A DNA stretch of 64,000 nucleotides from Pseudomonas sp. RIT-PI-q (GCF_001297125.1 NZ_LHPC01000040.1:62001-126000); one strand, 5' to 3'. Counted from the first letter of the stretch, positions 7,970-16,172 are shown. Notes: a model not told the origin generated them from the sequence alone. Numbers and translations are program-made.

Positions 7970-8818
7970 TCATTTGAATTCGACGGGAAAGCCAATCGCT
8001 GGAGTCGGCAGGTCGACACCGAACCACTGCTTGAACGACGCCGCGTATGTCGGGAACTCAACGCCGGTCATGGCTTCATGCAAGGTGGTGTTGACGAAGT
8101 TCAGCCAGTCCTGATCGCCGCGTTTGACGGCGCAGGCGTAAGTCTGCGGGCTCCAGGCGTAGGCCGGGCTGCGGTAGCGACCCTGGTTCTGCACCATCAG
8201 GTATTTCACCGAAGACTGGTCAGTGGCGGCGGCATCGGCACGGCCGGAGTTCACCGCCTGATACATCAGGTCGACGCTGTCGTACTGATCGACCTTGGCT
8301 TTAGGCAACGCCTGGTGCACCAGTTCTTCGGCGTAGACGTTTTGCAGCACCGCCACGGTGACGCTGTCGCCAGCGGCCTTGAGGTCTTCGATTTCCTTGT
8401 ACTTGCTGTTGGCTGGCAACAACAGGCCGACGCCTTCGCGGTAGTACGGCAGCGTGAACGCGACCTGCTGCGCGCGGCTGGCGGTCACGGTAATGAACTG
8501 GCAGCTCATGTCGACCTTGTCGGTCAGCAGGTTGGGAATCCGCGCATCGGACGACTGCACCACGAACTCGACCTTGCTCGGGTCGTTGAACAACCCTTTG
8601 GCCACCATCCGCGCGATATCGATATCAAACCCCTGCAACTTGCCGTCCGCTCCCTGGAAATGCCACGGCGCATTGGTACTGCCCGTGCCCACAATCAATT
8701 TCCCACGGGCCAGCACGCTATCGAGCTTACTGTCCGCCGCCTGGGCAACACCCATGGCAGCGGCCGAAGCCGCGAAAAGAAAAACACACGCTTTGAACAA
8801 GGAAGGTCGGCGATGCAT
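7970..8818 (-). CDS. Periplasmic amino-acid-type solute-binding protein (SBP_bac_3)
   Basis: The product is 282 aa. A Sec signal peptide (MHRRPSLFKACVFLFAASAA... cut near AQAADS) precedes a cluster-3 binding fold: LDSVLARGKLIVGTGSTNAPW, LQGFDIDIARMVAKGL, and a second lobe with DSVDLMYQAVNSGRADAAATD. I chose the ATG at 8816-8818 because GGAG is 8 bases upstream. A GTG three codons earlier overlaps that ribosome-binding site. It is the first gene of the leftward cluster, so the promoter should lie just right of 8830. It delivers the substrate to the two permeases. The GlnH/HisJ-like fold suggests an amino-acid-like ligand, compatible with an amino sugar acid. Confidence 0.94.
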   Translation of the reverse strand: MHRRPSLFKACVFLFAASAAAMGVAQAADSKLDSVLARGKLIVGTGSTNAPWHFQGADGKLQGFDIDIARMVAKGLFNDPSKVEFVVQSSDARIPNLLTDKVDMSCQFITVTASRAQQVAFTLPYYREGVGLLLPANSKYKEIEDLKAAGDSVTVAVLQNVYAEELVHQALPKAKVDQYDSVDLMYQAVNSGRADAAATDQSSVKYLMVQNQGRYRSPAYAWSPQTYACAVKRGDQDWLNFVNTTLHEAMTGVEFPTYAASFKQWFGVDLPTPAIGFPVEFK

Positions 8819-9084
8819 GGCAAGCACTCCAGGGTGATGTGTATTCCGCTATACCGGAAGTAGGTGTGTAACAACGGAATAGACAGCAGAAAGTGTGCCA
8901 CAGGATGCGGAGGGAATGTAGGGGAGATTGAAAAGTGTTTTGAATCAGAGGGATGCGCAGAACGGCGCAAGCGGTGTTACGAAAGGCACAGGTGCAGAAG
9001 CGCTACCGTTGGCTACGGAGGGCGGGTATCAGGTTCACAGTTGGTGCGGGGATGGCTGAAATGGAACAGAGGTGCAGCCAGGCA
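8819..9084. other. Intergenic region, probable promoter side of the ABC/PLP cluster
   Basis: These 266 bases separate the solute-binding protein gene from the toxin gene. The first gene of the leftward cluster starts at 8818, so its promoter must be here. I could not single out a convincing -35/-10 pair or operator, and no REP element or small gene was seen. Confidence 0.5.
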
Positions 9085-9366
9085 TTATCGCTCGCCCGCG
9101 TCTTTGTAAACGTCGCCCCGCTCTCTTTTCCCGACGGCTATTACAGTCACTACCAGCACTTCATCAATGACGCGATAAACCATTCGATACCCGGCGCTGC
9201 GCAGCTTGATCTTGTACGCATTTCCAAGACCGCTAAGTCGATCGGCTGGAACGTGCGGGTTTCCAAGCCGCTCCTGAAGCTTTTTTTTGAACTGCTCCCT
9301 CAAATTTGCCCCAAGCTTTTTCCATTCTTTCCAGGCCTTCTCGGAAAACTCCAGCTCATAGGTCAT
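9085..9366 (-). CDS. RelE/ParE-superfamily toxin of a type II toxin-antitoxin pair
   Basis: The product is 93 aa. It opens TYELEFSEKAWKEWKKLG, continues with a basic helix and NPHVPADRLSGLGNAYKIKL, and ends with the beta-hairpin AGYRMVYRVIDEVLVVTVIAVGKRERGDVY. This is the RelE/StbE pattern of ribosome-dependent mRNA interferases, with a conserved Arg in GYRMVY and a C-terminal basic KRER patch. It overlaps the antitoxin gene by 11 bases, typical of coupled pairs. The start chosen is the second ATG of an ATG-ATG pair (MTYEL), and either is possible. Inference: RelE-type RNase rather than a ParE gyrase poison. Confidence 0.92.
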   Translation of the reverse strand: MTYELEFSEKAWKEWKKLGANLREQFKKKLQERLGNPHVPADRLSGLGNAYKIKLRSAGYRMVYRVIDEVLVVTVIAVGKRERGDVYKDAGER

Positions 9367-9604
9367 CAATTGAAACCTTTATGGTCGGATCGTTTTCGCG
9401 CTCTTTACAAAGGGCTATCAGCTCCAGATCCTCCAGGCGATTCATCATCGCCTCATACTCTTTGGCAGGCACACAATAGAAAGCCGGTTCGTTACGGTTA
9501 AGGATCGCAACAGATTGGCCACCACCGGCGGCAACCGTACCCATCGGGTTTTTTTTCAATTCAGAGATACTCGCTACAACATGCGAAAGCACGATATGTG
9601 TCAT
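9356..9604 (-). CDS. RelB/StbD (Phd-YefM-like) antitoxin
   Basis: The product is 82 aa. The N-terminal DNA-binding part (MTHIVLSHVVASISELKKNP and GGGQSVAILNRNEPAFYCVP) matches the Phd/YefM/StbD fold. The C-terminal tail (residues 55-82, ending IKVSIDDL) is acidic and should wrap the toxin. I chose the ATG at 9602-9604 because upstream in-frame codons run across the promoter and operator palindrome. It binds and neutralises the downstream toxin and should repress its own operon through the inverted repeat at 9630-9651. Confidence 0.92.
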   Translation of the reverse strand: MTHIVLSHVVASISELKKNPMGTVAAGGGQSVAILNRNEPAFYCVPAKEYEAMMNRLEDLELIALCKERENDPTIKVSIDDL

Positions 9605-9618
9605 GAAGATGCCCCTTA

Positions 9619-9651
9619 GAGTGCTTTTAGGAGTGCTAAAAATAGCACTCC
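9619..9651. promoter_or_regulatory. Toxin-antitoxin operator palindrome
   Basis: A perfect inverted repeat, GGAGTGCT-AAAAAT-AGCACTCC (9630-9651), lies 25 bases upstream of the antitoxin start. A third half-site, GAGTGCT (9619-9625), repeats directly 12 bases away. This layout fits an autoregulatory operator for the antitoxin/toxin complex. Confidence 0.75.
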
Positions 9652-9985
9652 GAAGCGAATCTGACTTCAATGCTTTTGACATAGAGGGGCAGTGACCATG
9701 AACAGTTAAGGACGTATAGAAGTTACCACTTCACATCCTTCTCAATTTCCGAGTCTCCTATCGGGCGGGTCCTGCAATCGCGTGAGTTCTGTCCAAATTC
9801 CCGTGGGAAAATTCCAGGATGGGATGGTGAGCGTAGGAATGTTCTGTCAATCAACGACTACGGCAGCGCTCAACAGGACCTCATCGCGAGCAGGCTCGCT
9901 CACATTAGTTCGCGCTCCATCAAACAATGGACATTAATGTGGGAGTGAGCCTGCTCGCGAAGGGGCTTTCAGACTCAGCGCAAAA
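9652..9985. repeat. Intergenic region with a REP doublet
   Basis: The stretch between the TA operon and the TerC gene end holds one inverted REP pair at about 9880-9968 (CATCGCGAGCAGGCTCGCTC and the inverse GAGTGAGCCTGCTCGCGAAG). The rest (9652-9880) shows nothing I can name. Confidence 0.75.
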
Positions 9986-11545
9986 TTACCCGCCAACGCG
10001 AGTCAGAAACACCCGCGTCACCCTTCGCTCTTCCACTGACATAACAGTCATCCGCCACCCTTCCCACTCATGGCTGTCGCCGATCATCGGCAAACGATCC
10101 AGCAGGCTGACCACCAACCCGGCTAGGGTTTGATAGTCCTCGGTCGGTTCCGCAGCAAACCCGGTGTGGTGGCGCACCCGCGCCAGGTTCAGTGCCCCGC
10201 TGACGACAAATCCGCCCTTCTCTTCAACCACATCCGGGCCTTCGATTTCGCTGGCATCCGGCAGCTCACCGGCAATCGATTCAAGGATGTCGGTCATGGT
10301 CAGCACGCCGACGAAGTCGCCGAATTCGTTGACCACAAAGGCGATGTGGGTCGACGCCTTGCGCATCTGTTCCAGGGCATTGAGGATCGAATAGCTGTCC
10401 AGCAGGTTGATGGCCTGGCGTGCCAGGTGCGCAAGATCGGGCTGATTGCCGGCCAGGTATTCCTTCAGCAGCTCCTTCTTGTGCACGAAGCCCAGCGGTT
10501 CATCCACTGCGCCGTCGCGAATCAACGGTAACCGCGAGTAGGACGAATGCATCAGCCGCGTACGAATCGCCTCGGCGTCCTCGGCCAGGTCGATGTAATC
10601 GACGTCGGCACGTACGGTCATCAAGCTGCGGATCGGTCGCTCGGCCAGCTGCAGCACGCCGCTGATCATCACGCGCTCGCGACGGTCGAACAGCGCCTCG
10701 CTCGGCGCTTCACCGTTGTCCAGCATGTCGGCAATCTCCTCGCCGACTTCTTCCACCGCCAGCGTGCGACCGCCGAGCAAACGCATCACCGCGTGGGCCG
10801 TGCGCTCACGCATCGGCCGCATGCCTTGCATGGATTTTTTGCGCCGGGCCCGGGCGATCTGGTTGAACACTTCGATCAGGATCGAGAAACCGATGGCCGC
10901 GTACAGATAACCCTTCGGAATATGGAAGCCCAGGCCTTCAGCGGTCAGCGCGAAGCCGATCATCATCAGAAAACCCAGACACAGCATGATTACCGTCGGG
11001 TGTTCGTTGACGAAACGCGTCAGCGGTTTGCTGGCGACAATCATCAGGCCAATGGAAATGATCACCGCGATCATCATCACCGCCAATTCGTCGACCATGC
11101 CCACGGCGGTAATCACTGCGTCGAGCGAGAACACCGCATCGAGCACCACAATCGGCGCGACGATCGGCCAGAACATCGCGTAAGCCGCATTGGAAGAGCG
11201 TTGGCCGACATGGCCCTCGAGCCGTTCGTGCAATTCCATAGTCGCCTTGAACAACAGGAACACACCACCGAACAGCATGATCAGGTCGCGACCGGAGAAG
11301 CTTTTGTCGAACACCTCGAACAGCGGCTGGGTCAGCGTGACCAGCCAGGAAATACTCGCCAGCAGGCCCAGGCGCATCAGCAACGCGAGGGAAAGGCCGA
11401 TGATTCGCGCACGGTCGCGCTGCTCCGGCGGCAATTTGTCCGCCAGGATCGCGATGAACACCAGGTTATCAATGCCGAGCACCAACTCCAGCACGATCAA
11501 CGTCAACAGGCCCAGCCACGCGGTGGGGTCAGCTATCCATTCCAT
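9986..11545 (-). CDS. TerC-family membrane protein with CBS pair and CorC/HlyC domain
   Basis: The product is 519 aa. The N-terminal TerC domain (about residues 1-240, seven or so hydrophobic helices) contains the acidic motif LELVLGIDNLVFIAILADKL and a repeat of it, VLDAVFSLDAVITAVGM. These acidic residues lie in membrane helices and are associated with metal (Mn/Ca) export in this superfamily. CBS repeats (about 300-430) and a C-terminal CorC_HlyC domain (about 435-519) follow. This matches the YegH/YoaE group. It is monocistronic, with a long leader (see 11546-11892). Transport of a divalent metal is inferred from the family; the substrate is not visible. Confidence 0.92.
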   Translation of the reverse strand: MEWIADPTAWLGLLTLIVLELVLGIDNLVFIAILADKLPPEQRDRARIIGLSLALLMRLGLLASISWLVTLTQPLFEVFDKSFSGRDLIMLFGGVFLLFKATMELHERLEGHVGQRSSNAAYAMFWPIVAPIVVLDAVFSLDAVITAVGMVDELAVMMIAVIISIGLMIVASKPLTRFVNEHPTVIMLCLGFLMMIGFALTAEGLGFHIPKGYLYAAIGFSILIEVFNQIARARRKKSMQGMRPMRERTAHAVMRLLGGRTLAVEEVGEEIADMLDNGEAPSEALFDRRERVMISGVLQLAERPIRSLMTVRADVDYIDLAEDAEAIRTRLMHSSYSRLPLIRDGAVDEPLGFVHKKELLKEYLAGNQPDLAHLARQAINLLDSYSILNALEQMRKASTHIAFVVNEFGDFVGVLTMTDILESIAGELPDASEIEGPDVVEEKGGFVVSGALNLARVRHHTGFAAEPTEDYQTLAGLVVSLLDRLPMIGDSHEWEGWRMTVMSVEERRVTRVFLTRVGG

Positions 11546-11892
11546 AAAAACGTCTCGATCTCGTCAGTGAATTCAGAATGCCGGGCACGGCAAGGCGCGG
11601 CGCAGAGGCCGTGGAGCTGCAATGTCAAAGGCGTTCGGAAGTCGGAAGACAGGATGTTTCGCGTGCATCAAGGCCGCGTGGTGACGCGAGGAGAAAGGAT
11701 AACCGGGAGGCTCCGAAAGGGTGTTCATGCAAGTCCTGAAAGGGAAAAGGACTTGGATCGTACAGGTGAAGGTGACAATTCCTACAGACTGAAATCATTA
11801 CAAAATCTGTAAAGATCAACAGATCGCAGCCTTCGGCAGCTCCTACAAGGGATCGGTGTGTACCTGTAGGAGCTGCCGAAGGCTGCGATCTT
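11546..11892. other. Leader/promoter region of the TerC gene plus a REP-like perfect inverted repeat
   Basis: The 347 bases contain two items. At 11730-11755 (TerC leader side) an 8-bp hairpin has arms CAAGTCCT and AGGACTTG. At about 11821-11893 there is a near-perfect long inverted repeat, AGATCGCAGCCTTCGGCAGC...GCTGCCGAAGGCTGCGATCT, followed by TTT. The second is a REP-class element that may double as a terminator for the convergent-facing end of the LysR gene. Confidence 0.6.
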
Positions 11893-12759
11893 TTAGCGGT
11901 TCCGGACCTGATCGACATACCGCGACACCGCCGCTGATTTCTCGAACCGCCGATAGATCAACGACAGCCACGAACTCGCTTCACAGCCCTTGATCGACCG
12001 GTACAACACACCCGGCAAACCGACATGCCCGACCACCGACTCCGGCACCACTGCCACACCCTGCCCCAACGAGACCAGGGCAATCACCGCCACCAGTCCG
12101 CCCGGTTGCGCACCCAGTTTCGGCGCAAAGCCACCCTCGGCGGCGACTTGCAACGTGCCGCTGATTTGTTCCGGCAGGATGAACACCTCGTTTTGCAAAT
12201 GCTCCGGGTTGATCTCGGGCAAACGACACAGCCAGGACTCACTCGACAGCGCCAGCACAAAGCCTTCGGCGTCCAGCCGAATGGCTTCCAGGCCTTCGGG
12301 CAAGGTCATGGGTGAGCGGACATAACCAACATCGAATCGCCCCTCGACCACCATCGCCGGCAATGACGCCATGGGGCTTTCCCGAACATTCAGGCTGACG
12401 TCGGGGCACTCGCGACTGAAGGCCTGCACCTGCTTTTGCAGCAGGCCCGAGTACACCGCCGAGGCCACGTAACCCAGTTCGATGTGACCGATATCCCCGC
12501 GCCCGGCGCGCTGGGCATTGTGTTGGGCGTATTCGAATTGCCGCACCGTCGCCTCGGCCTCGATCAGCAACGCAGCGCCGGCTTCGGTCAGGCTGACTTC
12601 ACGTGTCTGGCGCACGAACAAGCGGGTGCCGAGTTCGTTCTCCATGTCCTGGATCTGCCGGGTCAAGGTTGGCGGCGCGATACCCAGTTGCTCGGCGGCG
12701 CGGGTGAAGTTGCCTTGCCGGGCAACGGCCAGAAAATAGCGGAAATGCCGTATGTCCAT
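11893..12759 (-). CDS. LysR-family transcriptional regulator
   Basis: The product is 288 aa. The N-terminal winged helix (MDIRHFRYFLAVARQGNFTR, then AAEQLGIAPPTLTRQIQDME) is followed by a type-2 periplasmic-binding-like effector domain (about residues 90-285). Such regulators bind the shared promoter region and respond to a small molecule. It is transcribed divergently from the MFS exporter gene (164 bases between starts), which is its most likely target. The effector is unknown. Confidence 0.95.
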   Translation of the reverse strand: MDIRHFRYFLAVARQGNFTRAAEQLGIAPPTLTRQIQDMENELGTRLFVRQTREVSLTEAGAALLIEAEATVRQFEYAQHNAQRAGRGDIGHIELGYVASAVYSGLLQKQVQAFSRECPDVSLNVRESPMASLPAMVVEGRFDVGYVRSPMTLPEGLEAIRLDAEGFVLALSSESWLCRLPEINPEHLQNEVFILPEQISGTLQVAAEGGFAPKLGAQPGGLVAVIALVSLGQGVAVVPESVVGHVGLPGVLYRSIKGCEASSWLSLIYRRFEKSAAVSRYVDQVRNR

Positions 12760-12861
12760 GGGTGTATTAGCTCAAAGGTAATGAAATCCTGATTCCAGGC
12801 TAACGAAGGCCGTAATCGGTCGCGATAAGCTCACAGGCATTCACAGTAGAGAGCCGATGCC

Positions 12862-12927
12862 ATGCACGTCAAACCCCTGATTGCCACCGCGACCAACGAC
12901 CTTGCCCAGAAGGCAATCAGACCATGA
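12862..12927 (+). CDS. Possible 21-codon leader ORF overlapping the MFS start
   Basis: An ATG at 12862 opens a 21-residue frame (MHVKPLIATATNDLAQKAIR plus P) that stops at TGA 12925-12927, overlapping the MFS ATG (12924-12926) as ATGA. It resembles a translationally coupled leader peptide or the degraded end of a lost gene. The frame is too short for coding statistics, so this is tentative. Confidence 0.3.
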   Translation: MHVKPLIATATNDLAQKAIRP

Positions 12928-14477
12928 GTCAGGTCAGCCCGCGCCTGACGCTGCTGACGGCCTCCGGCGTCTGTTCGCTGATCGTCCTCGACACCAATAT
13001 TGTCGCCGTGACCCTGCCGACGATTGCCCGGGATCTGGGCGCAAACTTCGCGGATATCGAATGGGTGGTCAGCGCCTACATGCTGGCTTTCGCCGCCCTG
13101 CTGTTGCCGGCTGGAAGCATCGCCGACCGCTTCGGCCGGCAGAAAACCCTGCTCTGTGGCCTGGGCATTTTCATCCTCGCGTCCATCGGTTGCGGCGCGG
13201 CGCCCAATGCGTTGTTCCTCGATATCGCGCGGGCGATCAAAGGGGTCGGCGCCGCGTTGCTCCTGACCTCGGCCCTGGCCTCCATTGGCCACACCTTTCA
13301 CGACGAAGTCGAACGGGCCAAGGCCTGGGCGTTCTGGGGTGCGTGCATGGGCGTGGCGATGACCGCCGCGCCGACGGTCGGTGGGCTGATCACTGAATAC
13401 ATGGGCTGGCGCTGGATTTTCTACCTCAACTTGCCTGTCGGATTGTTCTTGATGGCGATGGTCTGGCGCGCAGTGCCCGAGTCCCGAGACCCACAATCGG
13501 CACGCCTCGACCCCTGGGGCAGCCTGGCGTTCAGTGCGAGTTTGCTGTGTTTGATCTGGGGGCTGATCGAGGCCAACCGGATCGGCTGGAGCAACCCGCT
13601 GACCTACGCCCGACTCATCGGCGGCGGCCTGTTGCTTGGGCTGGTCGAGGTGATTGAACGGATGCAGCAGCGGCCGATGGTCGATCTGCAATTGGTCAAA
13701 CCCCCGCGTTTCATCGGCGCGCTGTTGGGCATGTTTGCCTACGCTGGTTGCGCCCAGGTGATGATGACGCTGCTGCCGTTCTACCTGCAAAACGGCCTGG
13801 GTTTCTCGGCCATCGCGTCGGGCCTGGGGATGTTGCCGTTTGCCCTGACCATGCTGATTTGCCCGCGCATTGGCGTGCGCCTGGCCAACCGATTTGCCCC
13901 GGCAACGATCATGGCCACCGGTCTGACCCTGGTCGGCAGCGGCAACCTGCTCAGTGCCTGGGCGGTCAGCAGCGGCGGTTACCTGCCCTTCGCCCTGGCG
14001 ATTGCCGTGACCGGTGCCGGTGCCGGACTGCTCAATGGCGACACGCAAAAAAACATCATGGCGTGCGTACCACGGGAGCGCACCGGGATGGCGTCGGGCA
14101 TGAGCACCACCATGCGTTTCAGCGCGATCGTGCTGGCCATCGGTGTGTTCGGCGCGTTGCTGTCCAGCCATACCGAATTACTGTTGCGCACCAGCCTGTC
14201 GGCACAAGGCGCGCAATGGCTCGGCCAAACCAAAGGGATCGCCTCACGGGTGGTGGCGGGTGACATGACGGCGGCGATGAGCTTGCTGCCCGAAGCCACT
14301 CGCCCATTGGTCGAACCGCTGGCTCGTCAGGCGTTTGTCGGTGGTTTCAGCCTGCTGTTGTGGGTCGCGGGTTTGCTGGCATTACTCGGGGCGCTGGTGG
14401 TGGGGACGCTGATGCGTCATCCGATCCCCACCGTGACGAGCGGTTCAGTGAAGGCTGCGAAAGTCACTCATGCTTGA
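12924..14477 (+). CDS. MFS drug exporter, DHA2 (EmrB/QacA, 14-TMS) family
   Basis: The product is 517 aa with about 14 hydrophobic helices. The first helix is followed by DTNIVAVTLPTIARDLGA, motif A is LPAGSIADRFGRQKTLL, and motif C-like glycines are in GVAMTAAPTVGGLITEYMGW. A second-half repeat starts after the central region (about residue 260). DHA2 members are proton-driven exporters of drugs or other hydrophobic compounds. It is divergent from a LysR regulator, which probably controls it. Its 3' end overlaps the convergent MerR gene by 14 bases. The start codon overlaps a short upstream frame. The substrate is unknown. Confidence 0.94.
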   Translation: MSQVSPRLTLLTASGVCSLIVLDTNIVAVTLPTIARDLGANFADIEWVVSAYMLAFAALLLPAGSIADRFGRQKTLLCGLGIFILASIGCGAAPNALFLDIARAIKGVGAALLLTSALASIGHTFHDEVERAKAWAFWGACMGVAMTAAPTVGGLITEYMGWRWIFYLNLPVGLFLMAMVWRAVPESRDPQSARLDPWGSLAFSASLLCLIWGLIEANRIGWSNPLTYARLIGGGLLLGLVEVIERMQQRPMVDLQLVKPPRFIGALLGMFAYAGCAQVMMTLLPFYLQNGLGFSAIASGLGMLPFALTMLICPRIGVRLANRFAPATIMATGLTLVGSGNLLSAWAVSSGGYLPFALAIAVTGAGAGLLNGDTQKNIMACVPRERTGMASGMSTTMRFSAIVLAIGVFGALLSSHTELLLRTSLSAQGAQWLGQTKGIASRVVAGDMTAAMSLLPEATRPLVEPLARQAFVGGFSLLLWVAGLLALLGALVVGTLMRHPIPTVTSGSVKAAKVTHA

Positions 14478-14871
14478 GTGACGCCAGCACCCGCTCGGCG
14501 TTCGCATCGCAGGCCATGCCCTCCGGTCGCGCCCGGATGTTCTCGATCACGTTCTGCAACTTCGCCTTGCTCTGAGCGAGGTGAAGTTGCATCACTTCAA
14601 TCTGTTCGACTTTGCGTTCAAGACCTGCCACCAGTTCATCATGATTGAACGTGCCCGTCGCGGCGTCCGGCAATAGCAACCTCAACTCTTCCAGGCTGAA
14701 ACCGGCCTGCTGCGCACACCGGATGAGTTCCAGGGTTTGCAACGCTTGCGCCGGGTAACGCCGATAACCGTTGGCCTGACGCTCCACCTGACGGATCAAA
14801 CCCTGAGCCTCGTAAAACCGAATGCGCGATGCATTCAACCCGCTTAACTGCGCCAATTCACCAATTTTCAT
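14464..14871 (-). CDS. MerR-family regulator (NmlR/AdhR-like)
   Basis: The product is 135 aa. The MerR winged helix (MKIGELAQLSGLNASRIRFYE, then AQGLIRQVERQANGYRRY) is followed by a long dimerisation helix (about residues 75-120) and a short C-terminus without a Cys-rich metal loop. That argues against a metal sensor. It is divergent from an Old-Yellow-Enzyme-type reductase gene, and the 77-base gap holds a palindrome in a MerR-type promoter (14891-14921). It is probably an electrophile- or redox-responsive activator of that gene. The gene end overlaps the MFS gene tail by 14 bases, convergently. Confidence 0.93.
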   Translation of the reverse strand: MKIGELAQLSGLNASRIRFYEAQGLIRQVERQANGYRRYPAQALQTLELIRCAQQAGFSLEELRLLLPDAATGTFNHDELVAGLERKVEQIEVMQLHLAQSKAKLQNVIENIRARPEGMACDANAERVLASLKHE

Positions 14872-14890
14872 CGCCGCCTCATTTGCCTGC

Positions 14891-14921
14891 TTGACATTAA
14901 AGTTAACTTTAAGCTTAGCCT
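14891..14921 (+). promoter_or_regulatory. MerR-type promoter with AdhR/NmlR-like box
   Basis: TTGACA (14891-14896) is a good -35. A 16-bp perfect palindrome, TTAAAGTTAACTTTAA (14897-14912), fills the spacer, and a poor -10, TAGCCT (14916-14921), follows after 19 bp. A long spacer with an operator inside it is the hallmark of MerR-activated promoters. The sequence ATTAAAG-N4-CTTTAAG is one base off the CTTAAAG-N4-CTTTAAG box known for AdhR. Confidence 0.75.
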
Positions 14922-14948
14922 CTGCTCTTCACTGATGAGGAGTCAAGC

Positions 14949-16172
14949 ATGTCGCCCTTCCAAGCGTTGAATTTGCCCAACGGCCAGACCATCGACAATC
15001 GTATCGCCAAAGCCGCGATGGAAGAGAACCTTGCCGACACCGGACAAGCGCCTTCCGCCGCGTTGTTTCGCTTGTATCAGGCTTGGGCCGAGGGCGAAGC
15101 CGGGCTGTTGTTGACCGGCAATGTGATGATCGACCGCCGCGCCATGACCGGTCCCGGTGGCGTGGTGCTGGAAGACGAGCGCGACCTTGAACGCTTTCGC
15201 CAGTGGGCGCGCATTGGCCGTGCCGGTGGCGCGCAGTTCTGGGTGCAGCTCAATCATCCCGGGCGCCAGACCATGGCCAACCTCGGCCAGCAAGCCTGGG
15301 CGCCGTCGGCGGTGGCGCTGGATCTCGGTTCGTTTTCAAAGATGTTTGCCGAGCCCAAGCCAATGAGCGAGGACGACATCGATGAGGTGATTCAACGCTT
15401 CGCCACCAGCGCCGCTCTCGCGGAAAAAGCCGGTTTTACCGGCGTGCAGATTCATGCCGCGCACGGTTATCTGATCAGTCAATTCCTCTCGCCGCTGACC
15501 AATCGCCGGACCGATCGTTGGGGTGGCTCGCTGGAGAATCGTGCGCGTCTGCTACTCGCCGTGGTCAGTGCCGTGCGTGAAGCCGTCTCACCGCAATTCT
15601 GCGTGTCGGTGAAGCTCAACTCGGCGGACTTCCAGCGCGGCGGTTTCGATGCCGACGATGCCCGACAAGTCATCCATTGGCTCAACGCGCAACAGATCGA
15701 TCTGCTGGAACTCTCCGGTGGCAGCTACGAAGCACCGGCCATGCAAGGCGAGGCCCGCGATGGCCGGACGTTGGCGCGTGAAGCGTATTTCCTGGAGATG
15801 GCTGGGGAACTGGCCAGCGTAGCGCAGATGCCGGTGATGGTGACGGGCGGAATTCGACGCCTGGCAATCGTCGAACAGGTGCTCGACAGCGGCATCGCCA
15901 TGGCTGGCATCGGCACGGCGCTGGCGCTTGAACCCGACCTGGTCAAACGTTGGCGTGCAGGTCAGAACAGCCATCCGCAACTGCCGCCGATTCGCTGGAA
16001 ACGCAAACCCCTGGCGGCGCTGGCGAGCATGGCGGTGGTCAAGTTCCAGCTCAGTCGCCTGAGTCGTGGGCGCAAGACCCGGCCTGAGGTTTCGGCGATA
16101 TGGGCATTGATTGTTGATCGGCTGTATATCGCCCGGCGGACTCGGCAGTATCGGCAGGCGATGGGTAGGTAA
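14949..16172 (+). CDS. Old Yellow Enzyme family NADH:flavin oxidoreductase
   Basis: The product is 407 aa, a FMN TIM-barrel. Key segments are IAKAAMEENLADTG at the start, FWVQLNHPGRQT, the substrate-anion site GVQIHAAHGYLISQFLSP (two His), TNRRTDRWGGSLENRARLL, and VMVTGGIRR near the phosphate-binding site. These enzymes reduce activated C=C bonds or nitro compounds with NAD(P)H. It is divergent from a MerR regulator with a shared AdhR-like operator, which suggests induction by reactive electrophiles such as enals or quinones. There is no C-terminal FeS/FAD extension of the 2,4-dienoyl-CoA reductase type. Confidence 0.93.
   Translation: MSPFQALNLPNGQTIDNRIAKAAMEENLADTGQAPSAALFRLYQAWAEGEAGLLLTGNVMIDRRAMTGPGGVVLEDERDLERFRQWARIGRAGGAQFWVQLNHPGRQTMANLGQQAWAPSAVALDLGSFSKMFAEPKPMSEDDIDEVIQRFATSAALAEKAGFTGVQIHAAHGYLISQFLSPLTNRRTDRWGGSLENRARLLLAVVSAVREAVSPQFCVSVKLNSADFQRGGFDADDARQVIHWLNAQQIDLLELSGGSYEAPAMQGEARDGRTLAREAYFLEMAGELASVAQMPVMVTGGIRRLAIVEQVLDSGIAMAGIGTALALEPDLVKRWRAGQNSHPQLPPIRWKRKPLAALASMAVVKFQLSRLSRGRKTRPEVSAIWALIVDRLYIARRTRQYRQAMGR

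Noticed and set aside
8864..9501. Open frames on the plus strand over the promoter region and toxin-antitoxin genes
   Set aside because: They are antisense to the toxin and antitoxin genes and encode no recognisable domain.
11546..11820. yybP-ykoY manganese riboswitch upstream of the TerC gene
   Set aside because: The conserved bulge sequences of that class are not visible in the leftward reading; only a plain 8-bp hairpin was found.
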